Program-made: the position numbers and the translations under genes | The notes under the pieces: model-generated | Database searches by the model: none | What the model saw: only the letters and a program-made list of their open reading frames with translations | Told to the model about the DNA's origin: nothing | In this document: in pieces, positions 1 to 7,362 of the stretch | Layout: each line of letters begins with the position of its first letter | Numbering within the stretch: the first letter of the stretch is position 1 | NCBI GenBank assembly: GCA_965203615.1 | Contig: OZ241900.1 | Coordinates: 2,542,001 to 2,606,000, forward strand | Source: VXNE01 sp965203615 | GTDB lineage: Bacteria > Pseudomonadota > Gammaproteobacteria > Pseudomonadales > Azotimanducaceae | Direction of reading: 5' to 3' | Length of the DNA: 64,000 nt

Positions 1-235
1 GATCGAGTGCCGCGGCCAGGAGCGTTTCGCGATGCTTGCCGGCGCGTTGGCGGACGAGGTTCTCGCCCGGTTCTATCAACGCATTGCGGCGAGCGAAGCC
101 CGCCACTGGCAGCTCTTTCTCGAACTCGCGCGACATGAGTGTCCCGATGCGGACATCGACCGGCGCTGGGATGAGATCATTGCGTGCGAAGCCGACATCA
201 TCCGGTCCCTGACCCCGCGAGCGGCTCTGCATTGA
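1..235 (+). CDS. miaE: tRNA-(ms2io6A)-hydroxylase MiaE, C-terminal part
   Basis: This is the 3' end of a gene that starts before the window; codons are readable from base 2. MiaE is a non-haem di-iron oxygenase that hydroxylates the isopentenyl group of ms2i6A at position 37 of tRNAs reading UNN codons. The visible tail has an 'IECRGQERFA' stretch and then 'SEARHWQLF', which matches the SEARH segment of the ferritin-like helical bundle; the E and H are iron ligands in the family. The stop is TGA at 233-235. The N-terminal half and its ligands cannot be seen. The next gene begins 32 bases downstream on the same strand, so co-transcription is possible. The family call rests on about 77 residues. 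Confidence 0.8.
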   Translation, partial: IECRGQERFAMLAGALADEVLARFYQRIAASEARHWQLFLELARHECPDADIDRRWDEIIACEADIIRSLTPRAALH

Positions 236-267
236 TGGCCTGACGGCTGCACCCCCGGAGAGTTTGC

Positions 268-1416
268 ATGAAGGCTCATGCTCGCATGTACCTCGCACGC
301 TACGCGGAGCCCGAAGCAAAGCGGGTCAAGCCAATGGCGCGGACCTATCGGCACGTGCTCTGCATACCGGCATTCGACGAAACCCACGACTTCCTGCAAC
401 GCGTACTGCCCCCCGGAACGGCGGACGTGCTGGCTATCGTTGTCGCCAATGTCCCGGACCAGGTGAACCCCGGGGAAACGGCATTCGTCCGAACGCGGCA
501 ACTGCTGGACCTGGCGGGCGGGTTCGACCGGGCGCGCAACGTTGACGTCGAGATCGTGGATCGGGTGAGCACGCCGATCCCCCGGCGCGCGGGCGTGGGA
601 CTCGCACGCAAGATAGGTGCAGACGTGGCGCTGCGCCATATTGTCGAGAGCCGGATCGAGGTGCCGGTCATCTACACGACGGATGCCGATGCCGCACTGC
701 CGCGAGGCTACTTCGAGGCAGCCGGGGGACAGGCTGCGGGTTGGGTTTATCCGTTCATCCACTCGAGCAGCGATGCGGATCTCGCTCGCCGGGCGTTGAT
801 GTACGAGCTTTCGCTCCGCTACTACGTCAACCGCCTGGAATATGCCGGCTCACCGTATGCCTTTCATACGGTAGGCAGTTGCCTGGCGGTGGACGCCGTG
901 AGCTATGCGAAGGTCAGGGGATTTCCGCGGCGCAACGCGGCGGAGGATTTCTACCTGCTGAACAAGCTGGCAAAGGTCGGTTGGATTCGCCGCCTGAAGG
1001 CGCCGGTCATCGAGATCGAGGCGCGCCTCTCGACGCGTGTGCCGTTCGGCACCGGTCCCGCCCTGGCCAGGGTTCCTCGTGACCCGACCGCCATGCCGGG
1101 GTACGCCAGCGCCTCCTTTGAAGCCCTCAGGATGTTCCATGACAGCGTTGGGACGGGAACCGATCCCGGCCCACCGGTGCCGAGGCTGCTCGATGCCATT
1201 GGCTTCCAAGCGAAGCGCGATGCACGCGCGACCCACACGTGGTTCGATGCATTCAGGACACTGAAGTTCGTCCACGCCGCGCGGGAGGAGTTTCCGGATT
1301 CGCCGTTGCTTGAAACGCTCGAGACGATGTATCCGGACGCGCATACGCCCGTCCGCCTGAACGCGTCCTTGCGCGCCGACGAATCGCGATTTCCGGAGCG
1401 AAAAGGATTGGGGTAA
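268..1416 (+). CDS. family 2-like glycosyltransferase
   Basis: This 382-residue protein has the layout of a GT-A fold glycosyltransferase. An N-terminal strand 'HVLCIPAFDE' (about 29-38) is followed by a 'TDADA' nucleotide-sugar/metal-binding motif near residue 137, and a 'NAAEDFYLLNKL' segment near 220, resembling the ED acceptor/base region of GT2 enzymes. No signal peptide or clear membrane span is visible, so it is probably cytoplasmic. The start is ATG with GGAGAG a few bases upstream. It follows miaE by 32 bases and converges with serA. Its substrate cannot be inferred, and it is not next to the glycan clusters further right. Confidence 0.6.
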   Translation: MKAHARMYLARYAEPEAKRVKPMARTYRHVLCIPAFDETHDFLQRVLPPGTADVLAIVVANVPDQVNPGETAFVRTRQLLDLAGGFDRARNVDVEIVDRVSTPIPRRAGVGLARKIGADVALRHIVESRIEVPVIYTTDADAALPRGYFEAAGGQAAGWVYPFIHSSSDADLARRALMYELSLRYYVNRLEYAGSPYAFHTVGSCLAVDAVSYAKVRGFPRRNAAEDFYLLNKLAKVGWIRRLKAPVIEIEARLSTRVPFGTGPALARVPRDPTAMPGYASASFEALRMFHDSVGTGTDPGPPVPRLLDAIGFQAKRDARATHTWFDAFRTLKFVHAAREEFPDSPLLETLETMYPDAHTPVRLNASLRADESRFPERKGLG

Positions 1417-1498
1417 CCGTAGTGCGGCATGTAGCGCTGATCACGGCGCGCGATTGCGGGACGCGTGAGACAGAGGGCCTGGGCGGAACAAACACGGT

Positions 1499-1516
1499 GC
1501 CCTTGGGCGAAAGGGC
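1499..1516. terminator. possible hairpin between convergent genes
   Basis: GCCCTT and AAGGGC form a 6-bp stem around a 6-base loop in the 111-bp gap between the convergent glycosyltransferase and serA. There is no clear T-tract on either side, so a terminator role is only suggested by position. Confidence 0.3.
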
Positions 1517-1527
1517 GCTAACGAAGG

Positions 1528-2709
1528 CTACGTTGGCAGGTCGAACAGGCGCAGGTTGATAACGCTGTCGATGGCGTTGATTCGCTCGATCATCGTCGAA
1601 GTGGGCGGCTGTTCGATATCGATCAGGTTGTAAGCGACGTCTTCGCGGCTCTTGTTGATCATGTCAATGACGTTGACGTTGTCGTCCGCGAGGACCGACA
1701 GCACTTGCCCGAGCGTGCCCGCCACGTTGCGGTTGGCGACGGCAAGACGGTACCCGAAGCTGAGCTCGAGGTTGATGTCCGGGAAGTTGACGGAGTTTCT
1801 GATGTTGCCGGAGCTCAGGAAATCCCGTATCTGTTCCGCTGCCATGACGGCGCAGTTCTCTTCGGCCTCGACGGTGCTTGCTCCCAGGTGCGGTGTGGCA
1901 TGGGCGTTGTGATGCTCCGCCAGCCTTGTATTCGGGAAGTCGGAAAAGTACGCCGAAAGCGTCCCATCGGTCAGCGCGTCGGCGATGGCGTCTTCGTCAA
2001 CGATTTCCTGGCGCGCGAAGTTGAGCAAGACTGCCCCGCGTCGAAATGCGCGCAGTGCATCAGCGTTGATCAGACGTTGCGTGGTCGGCAACGAGGGGAC
2101 GTGTAGCGTTACGTAGTCTGACTGGCTGAACAGGCTCCGGGAGTCTTCCATGCGTTGTATTTCGCTTGGTAGGCGCCAGGCTGCGTCGACGGAGAGATTC
2201 GGGTCGTACCCGACCACGCGCATGCCGAGGTCGAGTGCGGCGCGCGCCACCTGCGATCCGATAGCTCCAAGGCCGAGAACGCCCAGCGTGCGGGCGAACA
2301 GCTCCTGGCCCTTGAAACGTTTCTTCTCACCTTCCACCAGTTCGTGCAGCGTGTCGTCGTCGGTGACGTTCGACAGGGTCTTGACGTACTCCATCCCGCC
2401 GATCACGTCGCGGGATCCGAGCAATAGTGCGGCGAGCGTCAGTTCCTTGACCGAGTTTGCGTTTGCGCCGGGTGTATTGAAGACGACCACGCCCTGTTCC
2501 GTGCAATCCCCGACGGGAATGTTGTTGATGCCGGCGCCGGCGCGGGCGACGGCCCGGAGGCCGGGGCCGAGATCGGCCGGCGTCAGGACGTGGCTCCTGA
2601 GCAGAATGGCATCCGGGGCAACGACATCCGCGCCGACCTTGAACGCATCGGCCGGAAACAGTTCGAGCCCTCGCGCGGCGATCTGGTTGTAGGTCTTGAC
2701 CCTGTACAT
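1528..2709 (-). CDS. serA: D-3-phosphoglycerate dehydrogenase
   Basis: SerA catalyses the NAD-dependent oxidation of 3-phosphoglycerate, the first step of serine synthesis. The 393-residue protein shows the D-2-hydroxyacid dehydrogenase pattern: a Rossmann motif 'GLGAIGSQVARA', a catalytic arginine in 'LNFARQEIVDEDA', the acidic partner just after it, and the catalytic histidine in 'HATPHLGAST'. The last 70 or so residues look like an ACT domain ('GTLGQVLSVLADDNVN'), the usual serine-sensing regulatory module. It is the last gene of a leftward run (DUF2066, pgsA, hda, murG-like, serA), with a 29-base gap after the MurG-like gene. The start is ATG; length is typical for the short SerA type. 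Confidence 0.93.
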   Translation of the reverse strand: MYRVKTYNQIAARGLELFPADAFKVGADVVAPDAILLRSHVLTPADLGPGLRAVARAGAGINNIPVGDCTEQGVVVFNTPGANANSVKELTLAALLLGSRDVIGGMEYVKTLSNVTDDDTLHELVEGEKKRFKGQELFARTLGVLGLGAIGSQVARAALDLGMRVVGYDPNLSVDAAWRLPSEIQRMEDSRSLFSQSDYVTLHVPSLPTTQRLINADALRAFRRGAVLLNFARQEIVDEDAIADALTDGTLSAYFSDFPNTRLAEHHNAHATPHLGASTVEAEENCAVMAAEQIRDFLSSGNIRNSVNFPDINLELSFGYRLAVANRNVAGTLGQVLSVLADDNVNVIDMINKSREDVAYNLIDIEQPPTSTMIERINAIDSVINLRLFDLPT

Positions 2710-2738
2710 GGCGGTGCCGGAAAAAACGAGCGATTAGA

Positions 2739-3812
2739 TCACCGTTTGGTTCGGCCTTTCAACGCGGCCTCAAGTTCCGCGACGATCAGCCTGGTGCTGT
2801 CCGGCGCCTGAAACGCTTCCAGGCGCTGGCGCCATGCGTGCGCGTCACGATGCAGGGCGGTGACCTGCCGCACGAGCACGTCGGGAGTCAGGTCGTCCTC
2901 CGCCACGACCATGCTGAAACCCCGGGACTCGGCAAAGTCGGCGTTCTCGATCTGATCGCCCCGGCTCGCCGCCGCCGGCAGCGGAACCAGCAGGTTCGGT
3001 TTCTTCAGGGTGAGGAGTTCGTACAGGGAGTTCGCCCCGGAACGCGATACGACCAGGTCCGCCGCAGCCAGGATGTCACCCCATTCGTCGCCGACGAAAT
3101 CGCGCTGCTCGTATCCAGTGGTGCCGAGGTAGGCGGGATCGACCTTCTCCGCGCCACACACATGCAGTACGTCGAAATCAGCGGTCAATGCCGAAAGTGC
3201 CCCGCGCACGATGTGGTTCAGGCGCTCGGCGCCCAGGCTTCCTCCCACGATCACCAGAAACGGGCGTTCGCCGGAGAATCCTGTAGTAGCCAGGCCCCGG
3301 TCACGGTCGCCTTGCAAAAGGGATTCGCGCACGGGCGTGCCTGTGTGGACCACGCGTCTGGCGCTGACCCGCGTGGCGTCGAAGTTCACGCACAGCGAGG
3401 TGGTGAACGGCAGCGTCAGCCGGTTGGCGAGCCCGGGGGAGAGGTCGGATTCATGTGCTACCACGGGGATTCGTCGCAGCCACGCGGCCACGACGACCGG
3501 AAACGCGACGAACCCCCCCTTGGAGAAGACCACGTCGGGCCGAATCCGGCCGAGTATCCGCAACACCTGCAAAACCGAGATCGGAACGCGGAACGCGTCG
3601 ACGAGGTTCTCGAAGGACCAGTAGCGGCGCAGCTTGCCCGGTCGCACGCCGAAGTAGCGGATCCCGAAGTGCGCCACCAGTCGTTCTTCCATCCCGGAGT
3701 TCGTGCCTATGTAGGTGATGTTCCAGTCTCGGGCCTGCAGCGCTTCGATGACGGGCAAGGTGGGCACGACGTGACCGGCGCTGCCCCCGCCGGTGACGAC
3801 TGCCCGGATCAC
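2739..3812 (-). CDS. MurG-like UDP-GlcNAc glycosyltransferase (solo copy)
   Basis: This 357-residue GT28 protein resembles MurG, which adds GlcNAc to lipid I to make lipid II at the inner membrane face. Visible features are the N-terminal glycine-rich loop 'VVTGGGSAGHVVPTLP', 'GGFVAFPVVVAAWL' and 'HESDLSPGLANRL' in the acceptor domain, 'VIVGGSLGAERLN' in the donor domain, and 'SRSGANSLYELL' near the C terminus. The sequence looks closer to the Bacillus-type MurG (for example 'YWSFENLVDAFRV') than to the enzyme of proteobacterial dcw clusters, and no division genes surround it. The start is GTG at 3812, overlapping the hda stop by four bases (GTGA), which indicates coupling. Whether it makes lipid II or another glycan is open. 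Confidence 0.78.
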   Translation of the reverse strand: MIRAVVTGGGSAGHVVPTLPVIEALQARDWNITYIGTNSGMEERLVAHFGIRYFGVRPGKLRRYWSFENLVDAFRVPISVLQVLRILGRIRPDVVFSKGGFVAFPVVVAAWLRRIPVVAHESDLSPGLANRLTLPFTTSLCVNFDATRVSARRVVHTGTPVRESLLQGDRDRGLATTGFSGERPFLVIVGGSLGAERLNHIVRGALSALTADFDVLHVCGAEKVDPAYLGTTGYEQRDFVGDEWGDILAAADLVVSRSGANSLYELLTLKKPNLLVPLPAAASRGDQIENADFAESRGFSMVVAEDDLTPDVLVRQVTALHRDAHAWRQRLEAFQAPDSTRLIVAELEAALKGRTKR

Positions 3813-4483
3813 AGGTCGAGCACCTGTTTCACGAATGGGATGGTAATGCGGCGTTGCGCCGACAGGGACTCCACGTCGATTGTTTCGAGCAGACTGAGCA
3901 GGTCCGCGAGGTTCCGACCGGTACGGCGCAGTAGAAACGAAACCACGCTCGGGTCGAGTTGGAAGCCGCGATCCCGGGCGACGCGCCGAAGCACCGCGCC
4001 CGCTTCTTCGTCGTCCGGCGGAGAAATCTCGAAACACGCCGCAGAGCGCAGGCGGGAAGCCAGGTCGGGAAGCGCGAAACAAAGCTGCGCAGGCGGCCGG
4101 CTGGCCGCCGCGACGAGGACAAGTCCACGCTGGAGCCGGTTGTTGTACAGGCGCATCAACGCTTCCTCCGCCGGCCGATCGCCGATCCAGGCGTGGATGT
4201 CGTCGATGAGGACGCGGTCGAAGACTTCGTAGCCGTCCACCGCCGGAATCTCAGTCGCCGGTATGAACGCGCCGCCCGTCTCATGGGAGACGGCTTGAAG
4301 CAGATGGCTCTTTCCCGCGCCGACCCGCCCCCAGATCCAGGCGCAGTAGAAGCCATCCACGGGTCGGCAGACACTAGCCAGCAGTTCGGTATTCTCGCCG
4401 ACAAGGAAGTGATCGAGGGTGAAACGCTCGCGCAGCCTGAATGCAAGTGGCACTTGCCGAGCCGTTTCGCGACCCACGGGCAA
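3809..4483 (-). CDS. hda: DnaA regulatory inactivator Hda
   Basis: Hda is an AAA+ DnaA paralogue that, with the sliding clamp, stimulates hydrolysis of DnaA-bound ATP after initiation. The 224-residue protein has a Walker A 'WGRVGAGKSHLL', a Walker B 'VLIDDIHAW', a sensor region 'AAASRPPAQL' and an arginine-containing box 'LASRLRSAACFEI'. It lacks the DnaA DNA-binding domain, as Hda should. The N-terminal 'QVPLAFRL' resembles the QLxLPF-like clamp-binding peptide of Hda. The start is TTG at 4483, immediately after the pgsA stop; a GTG two codons later is an alternative. It lies in the DUF2066-pgsA-hda arrangement common in gammaproteobacteria, where hda lies close to purM and DUF2066 genes. 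Confidence 0.88.
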   Translation of the reverse strand: MPVGRETARQVPLAFRLRERFTLDHFLVGENTELLASVCRPVDGFYCAWIWGRVGAGKSHLLQAVSHETGGAFIPATEIPAVDGYEVFDRVLIDDIHAWIGDRPAEEALMRLYNNRLQRGLVLVAAASRPPAQLCFALPDLASRLRSAACFEISPPDDEEAGAVLRRVARDRGFQLDPSVVSFLLRRTGRNLADLLSLLETIDVESLSAQRRITIPFVKQVLDL

Positions 4484-5044
4484 CTACACCCGTTCCTGGA
4501 TGGCGCGACGACTCCATGTGAAGACATAGTCCACGCCGGAAGAGACGCCGAGGGTGGCGACGACGACGAAACCCCAGGGATCGAGCACGGCGGTTGCGAA
4601 ATCGGACAGCGGTCCCGCGGGGACCAGTGCGACCAGGACCAGGATCAGCATGGTGATCTGCATCGCCGTGTTCAATTTGCTGATGAAGCTAGGGTTCAGG
4701 TCGACCTTCTCGAATATGAGCCGATAGGCCAATGCCCCGACCATGATGATGACGTCCCGCGAGATCGCCACGGCAGCGAGCCAGAGCGGTACGTGGCCCT
4801 GCAAGACCAGAACCACGAACATTGTGCCGACGAGCAGCTTGTCCGCCAGCGGATCGGCATATGCGCCGAATGAACTCGACCAGGAAAACCTGCGCGCCAG
4901 CGCACCGTCCAGCGCATCGCTGAGTCCGGCTATGGCGACGAGAATGAGCCCCGCGAGGTAGCGCTCGTCCAGCAGAAGCCAGGCGGTGGGCGGGATCAGT
5001 GCGATGCGCACCAGCGTGATGATGTTGGGAATGCTCCGAAGCAT
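4484..5044 (-). CDS. CDP-alcohol phosphatidyltransferase (PgsA-like)
   Basis: An integral membrane enzyme of 186 residues. It probably transfers a phosphatidyl group from CDP-diacylglycerol to glycerol-3-phosphate or a similar alcohol. The family signature D-x2-D-G-x2-A-R-x8-G-x3-D-x3-D is complete, running from 'DALDGALAR' to 'GAYADPLADK'. Several hydrophobic helices surround it. The start ATG at 5044 overlaps the stop of the upstream DUF2066 gene by one base (TGATG), so the two are coupled; hda follows with no gap. The alcohol acceptor cannot be decided from sequence, so I avoid a firm gene symbol. Longer in-frame upstream readings exist only inside the DUF2066 gene and are rejected. Confidence 0.85.
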   Translation of the reverse strand: MLRSIPNIITLVRIALIPPTAWLLLDERYLAGLILVAIAGLSDALDGALARRFSWSSSFGAYADPLADKLLVGTMFVVLVLQGHVPLWLAAVAISRDVIIMVGALAYRLIFEKVDLNPSFISKLNTAMQITMLILVLVALVPAGPLSDFATAVLDPWGFVVVATLGVSSGVDYVFTWSRRAIQERV

Positions 5045-6213
5045 CAGCTCTTCCCGTGCCAGAGCAGCGTGATCGGCTCGTGCGGACCGTTTTCCGACTT
5101 TTTGCCACCGTGCATTGGCGGGAGGCCCGGGATGGTGGGCAGGCGCCTGAACGCGCCGTCCTTCGCCAGGAGTTCGCCGAGACGCTCGGGCGTCGACCGC
5201 GTGAGGAGCCGCAGCGTCAACGTCTCCCGCCCGGCGGCGGCCAGTTGCACGCGGTCTATGTATTCGAGACTGGCAAGATGACGCATCAGCGCGGCGTAGC
5301 CCTGGACCGATCCGGCACCCCTCACCGCTATCTCGATAGTGGTTGCGTCGAGGCCGAACACGGCGGAGCGTTGCATCAACTCGTTGGCGACCTCGTCCAT
5401 CGCCTGGATGGCCCCGGCCTCGATGGCGTCGTCGGAATACCTGAACTCCCGGGGTGCGTCGTTGAGCCAGAATTCCCAACGCGTCCCCCAACTCCCGTCG
5501 GCGTCGAGAAACGCACGGCCGACCAGTACCACGTCCGCATCATATCGGCGCGAGGCGGCGTGCAGCGAGTAGGCGAAACCGTCCCATACGGCGGGCGGAG
5601 ATATCAGTTCCCTGTCCTCAAGGTCCAGCAATGGCAGCCGCAGAGGTACTCCGCGTTGGCGACTTCGTTGCCGCAGACCCTGCGCCAGCGGGTGATCCGA
5701 AGTGCTGTCGAGCACGCGGATGAGACCGTTCTCCCGGATCGCGAGCCAGGCCAGGACACGCGGTCGGTCGGCGCTCCAGATGGGAAGCGCGGCCTCGGCA
5801 ACCAGTTCCTGTACGGCCTTCGGCTCGAAACTCACTCGAAGCCGCTGTTCCCCATCGGCCTCGGCCTGGATGAAACGGTATTGCACGTAGTATCTCTCCG
5901 GAGCGTTCAGCGCGCGGACGACCGGCTCGGACATGGGCAGGTTCTCGAGGCCCGTCATGCGCATCAGCATCTCGCGCAAGGCGGATTGGGCGGCGCTACG
6001 CTGGTCGGCCCCGGCCTGGGATCGAGCTGGCACCTCCACGTCGTATAGCCAGTCAACGAGTTCGCCGTGTGCGGACACGCCGCAGCAGATTGTCACCGAA
6101 CAGGCCACCGCGGCGGAGAACTGCCGACATCGCCGGAAACAGAATGCGATTGCGCGGTTGATAGGGAGCACCCCAAACCAGAGAGCGTAGCGCCATGCTA
6201 CAAACTGGAACAT
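5044..6213 (-). CDS. DUF2066 domain protein, exported
   Basis: This 389-residue protein matches the DUF2066 family, a gammaproteobacterial protein of unknown function usually found next to purM and hda, as here. After a hydrophobic N-terminal stretch, the mature part begins around 'LVDWLYDVEVPARSQ', followed by the characteristic 'ALREMLMRMTGLENLP' and 'YYVQYRFI' segments. The protein is probably periplasmic or membrane-anchored. I chose the ATG at 6213; a TTG seven codons upstream is also open but has no better ribosome site. It is the first gene of the leftward operon and is divergent from purM with about 93 bases between the starts. Confidence 0.75.
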   Translation of the reverse strand: MFQFVAWRYALWFGVLPINRAIAFCFRRCRQFSAAVACSVTICCGVSAHGELVDWLYDVEVPARSQAGADQRSAAQSALREMLMRMTGLENLPMSEPVVRALNAPERYYVQYRFIQAEADGEQRLRVSFEPKAVQELVAEAALPIWSADRPRVLAWLAIRENGLIRVLDSTSDHPLAQGLRQRSRQRGVPLRLPLLDLEDRELISPPAVWDGFAYSLHAASRRYDADVVLVGRAFLDADGSWGTRWEFWLNDAPREFRYSDDAIEAGAIQAMDEVANELMQRSAVFGLDATTIEIAVRGAGSVQGYAALMRHLASLEYIDRVQLAAAGRETLTLRLLTRSTPERLGELLAKDGAFRRLPTIPGLPPMHGGKKSENGPHEPITLLWHGKS

Positions 6214-6306
6214 ACCGATCAAGTCTAACCCCAAGAGGATTCTCCCCTTTCGTAGCCGTCTGGCGCGTGCTACAACTCGGACAGGATTCCAGATTTCGGC
6301 CGGTTC

Positions 6307-7347
6307 ATGTCAGGACTCACTTATCGGGATGCCGGCGTCGACATCGACGCCGGCAATGAGCTCGTCCGCCGCATCGCGCCCGCGGCACGGCGCACGCAGG
6401 GAGACGCGTTCCTCGCCGACCTTGGGGGGTTCTCGTCTCTGGCTGCGATTCCCGCAAGATATAGAAGGCCGGTTATCGTGGCGGGAACCGACGGCGTGGG
6501 TACGAAACTCAAACTGGCGATCGAGCACGACCGACACGACGAGGTTGGCCAGGATCTCGTCGCCATGTGCGTGAACGACGTGCTTGTTCACGGCGCCGAA
6601 CCATTCCTCTTTCTCGATTACTACGCGACGTCGGAACTCGATGTGGATGTGGCCGAACGGGTGATCGTCGGTATTGCGAGGGGTTGCGAGATCGCCGGCT
6701 GCGCCCTTGCCGGGGGGGAAACGGCCGAGATGCCCGGCTTCTACCGGCCCGGCGACTATGATCTCGCCGGATTCTGTGTGGGTATTGTCGAACGCGAGGA
6801 CATTGTCACCGGTGAACATATCGCCGTCGACGACCGGCTCATCGGTATCGGTTCAACCGGTCCCCACTCGAACGGGTATTCGCTCATTCGCCGAATTGTC
6901 GAAGACGGGGGATTGCCCTTGAGCGACTCGCTGGTCGATCGGCTCCTTGCGCCAACGAGAATCTACGCGCAACCGGTTGCGGGGGCGCTCCGGACCGCGA
7001 CGATAAAGGGCATGGCGCACATCACTGGAGGGGGCTTGATCGAGAATGTGCCCCGGATGCTGCCCAAAGGCATGGCGGCGGATATTGACCTCGACAGTTG
7101 GAGGCGGCCGTCTGTGTTCGCCTGGCTACAGCAGGCGGGGAATATCGAGGAGTCCGAGATGCTGCGCACCTTCAATTGCGGAATCGGATTCGTCCTGTGC
7201 GTGGAGCCGGCCTTCGAGGACGAGGTTTTGGGCAGCTTGACCGGCGCGGGTGAGATGGCGGTGTCTATCGGCCGCATCGTCACCGCGACCACCCGGCCTG
7301 GAGCGGGTCATTTGATCGCGGGTGGGGGTGGCTCGTCCGTCGGGTGA
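6307..7347 (+). CDS. purM: phosphoribosylformylglycinamidine cyclo-ligase
   Basis: PurM (AIR synthetase) closes the imidazole ring in purine synthesis, using ATP and FGAM. The 346-residue protein begins 'LTYRDAGVDIDAGNELV', the standard PurM N terminus, and has 'GTDGVGTKLKLA', 'CVNDVLVHGAEPLF'-like 'NDVLVHGAEPFL', 'GGETAEMPGFY', 'GPHSNGYSLIR' and 'HITGGGLIENVPR', which form the substrate and ATP site. Length is typical. The usual partner purN does not follow: the next gene is on the opposite strand and converges 15 bases away. The divergent 93-bp region upstream is shared with the DUF2066 operon. Confidence 0.96.
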   Translation: MSGLTYRDAGVDIDAGNELVRRIAPAARRTQGDAFLADLGGFSSLAAIPARYRRPVIVAGTDGVGTKLKLAIEHDRHDEVGQDLVAMCVNDVLVHGAEPFLFLDYYATSELDVDVAERVIVGIARGCEIAGCALAGGETAEMPGFYRPGDYDLAGFCVGIVEREDIVTGEHIAVDDRLIGIGSTGPHSNGYSLIRRIVEDGGLPLSDSLVDRLLAPTRIYAQPVAGALRTATIKGMAHITGGGLIENVPRMLPKGMAADIDLDSWRRPSVFAWLQQAGNIEESEMLRTFNCGIGFVLCVEPAFEDEVLGSLTGAGEMAVSIGRIVTATTRPGAGHLIAGGGGSSVG

Positions 7348-7362
7348 ACCACCGGATTTGAG

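Noticed and set aside
2838..4232. 464-codon plus-strand frame
   Set aside because: It lies antisense to the MurG-like and hda genes and has no domain pattern.
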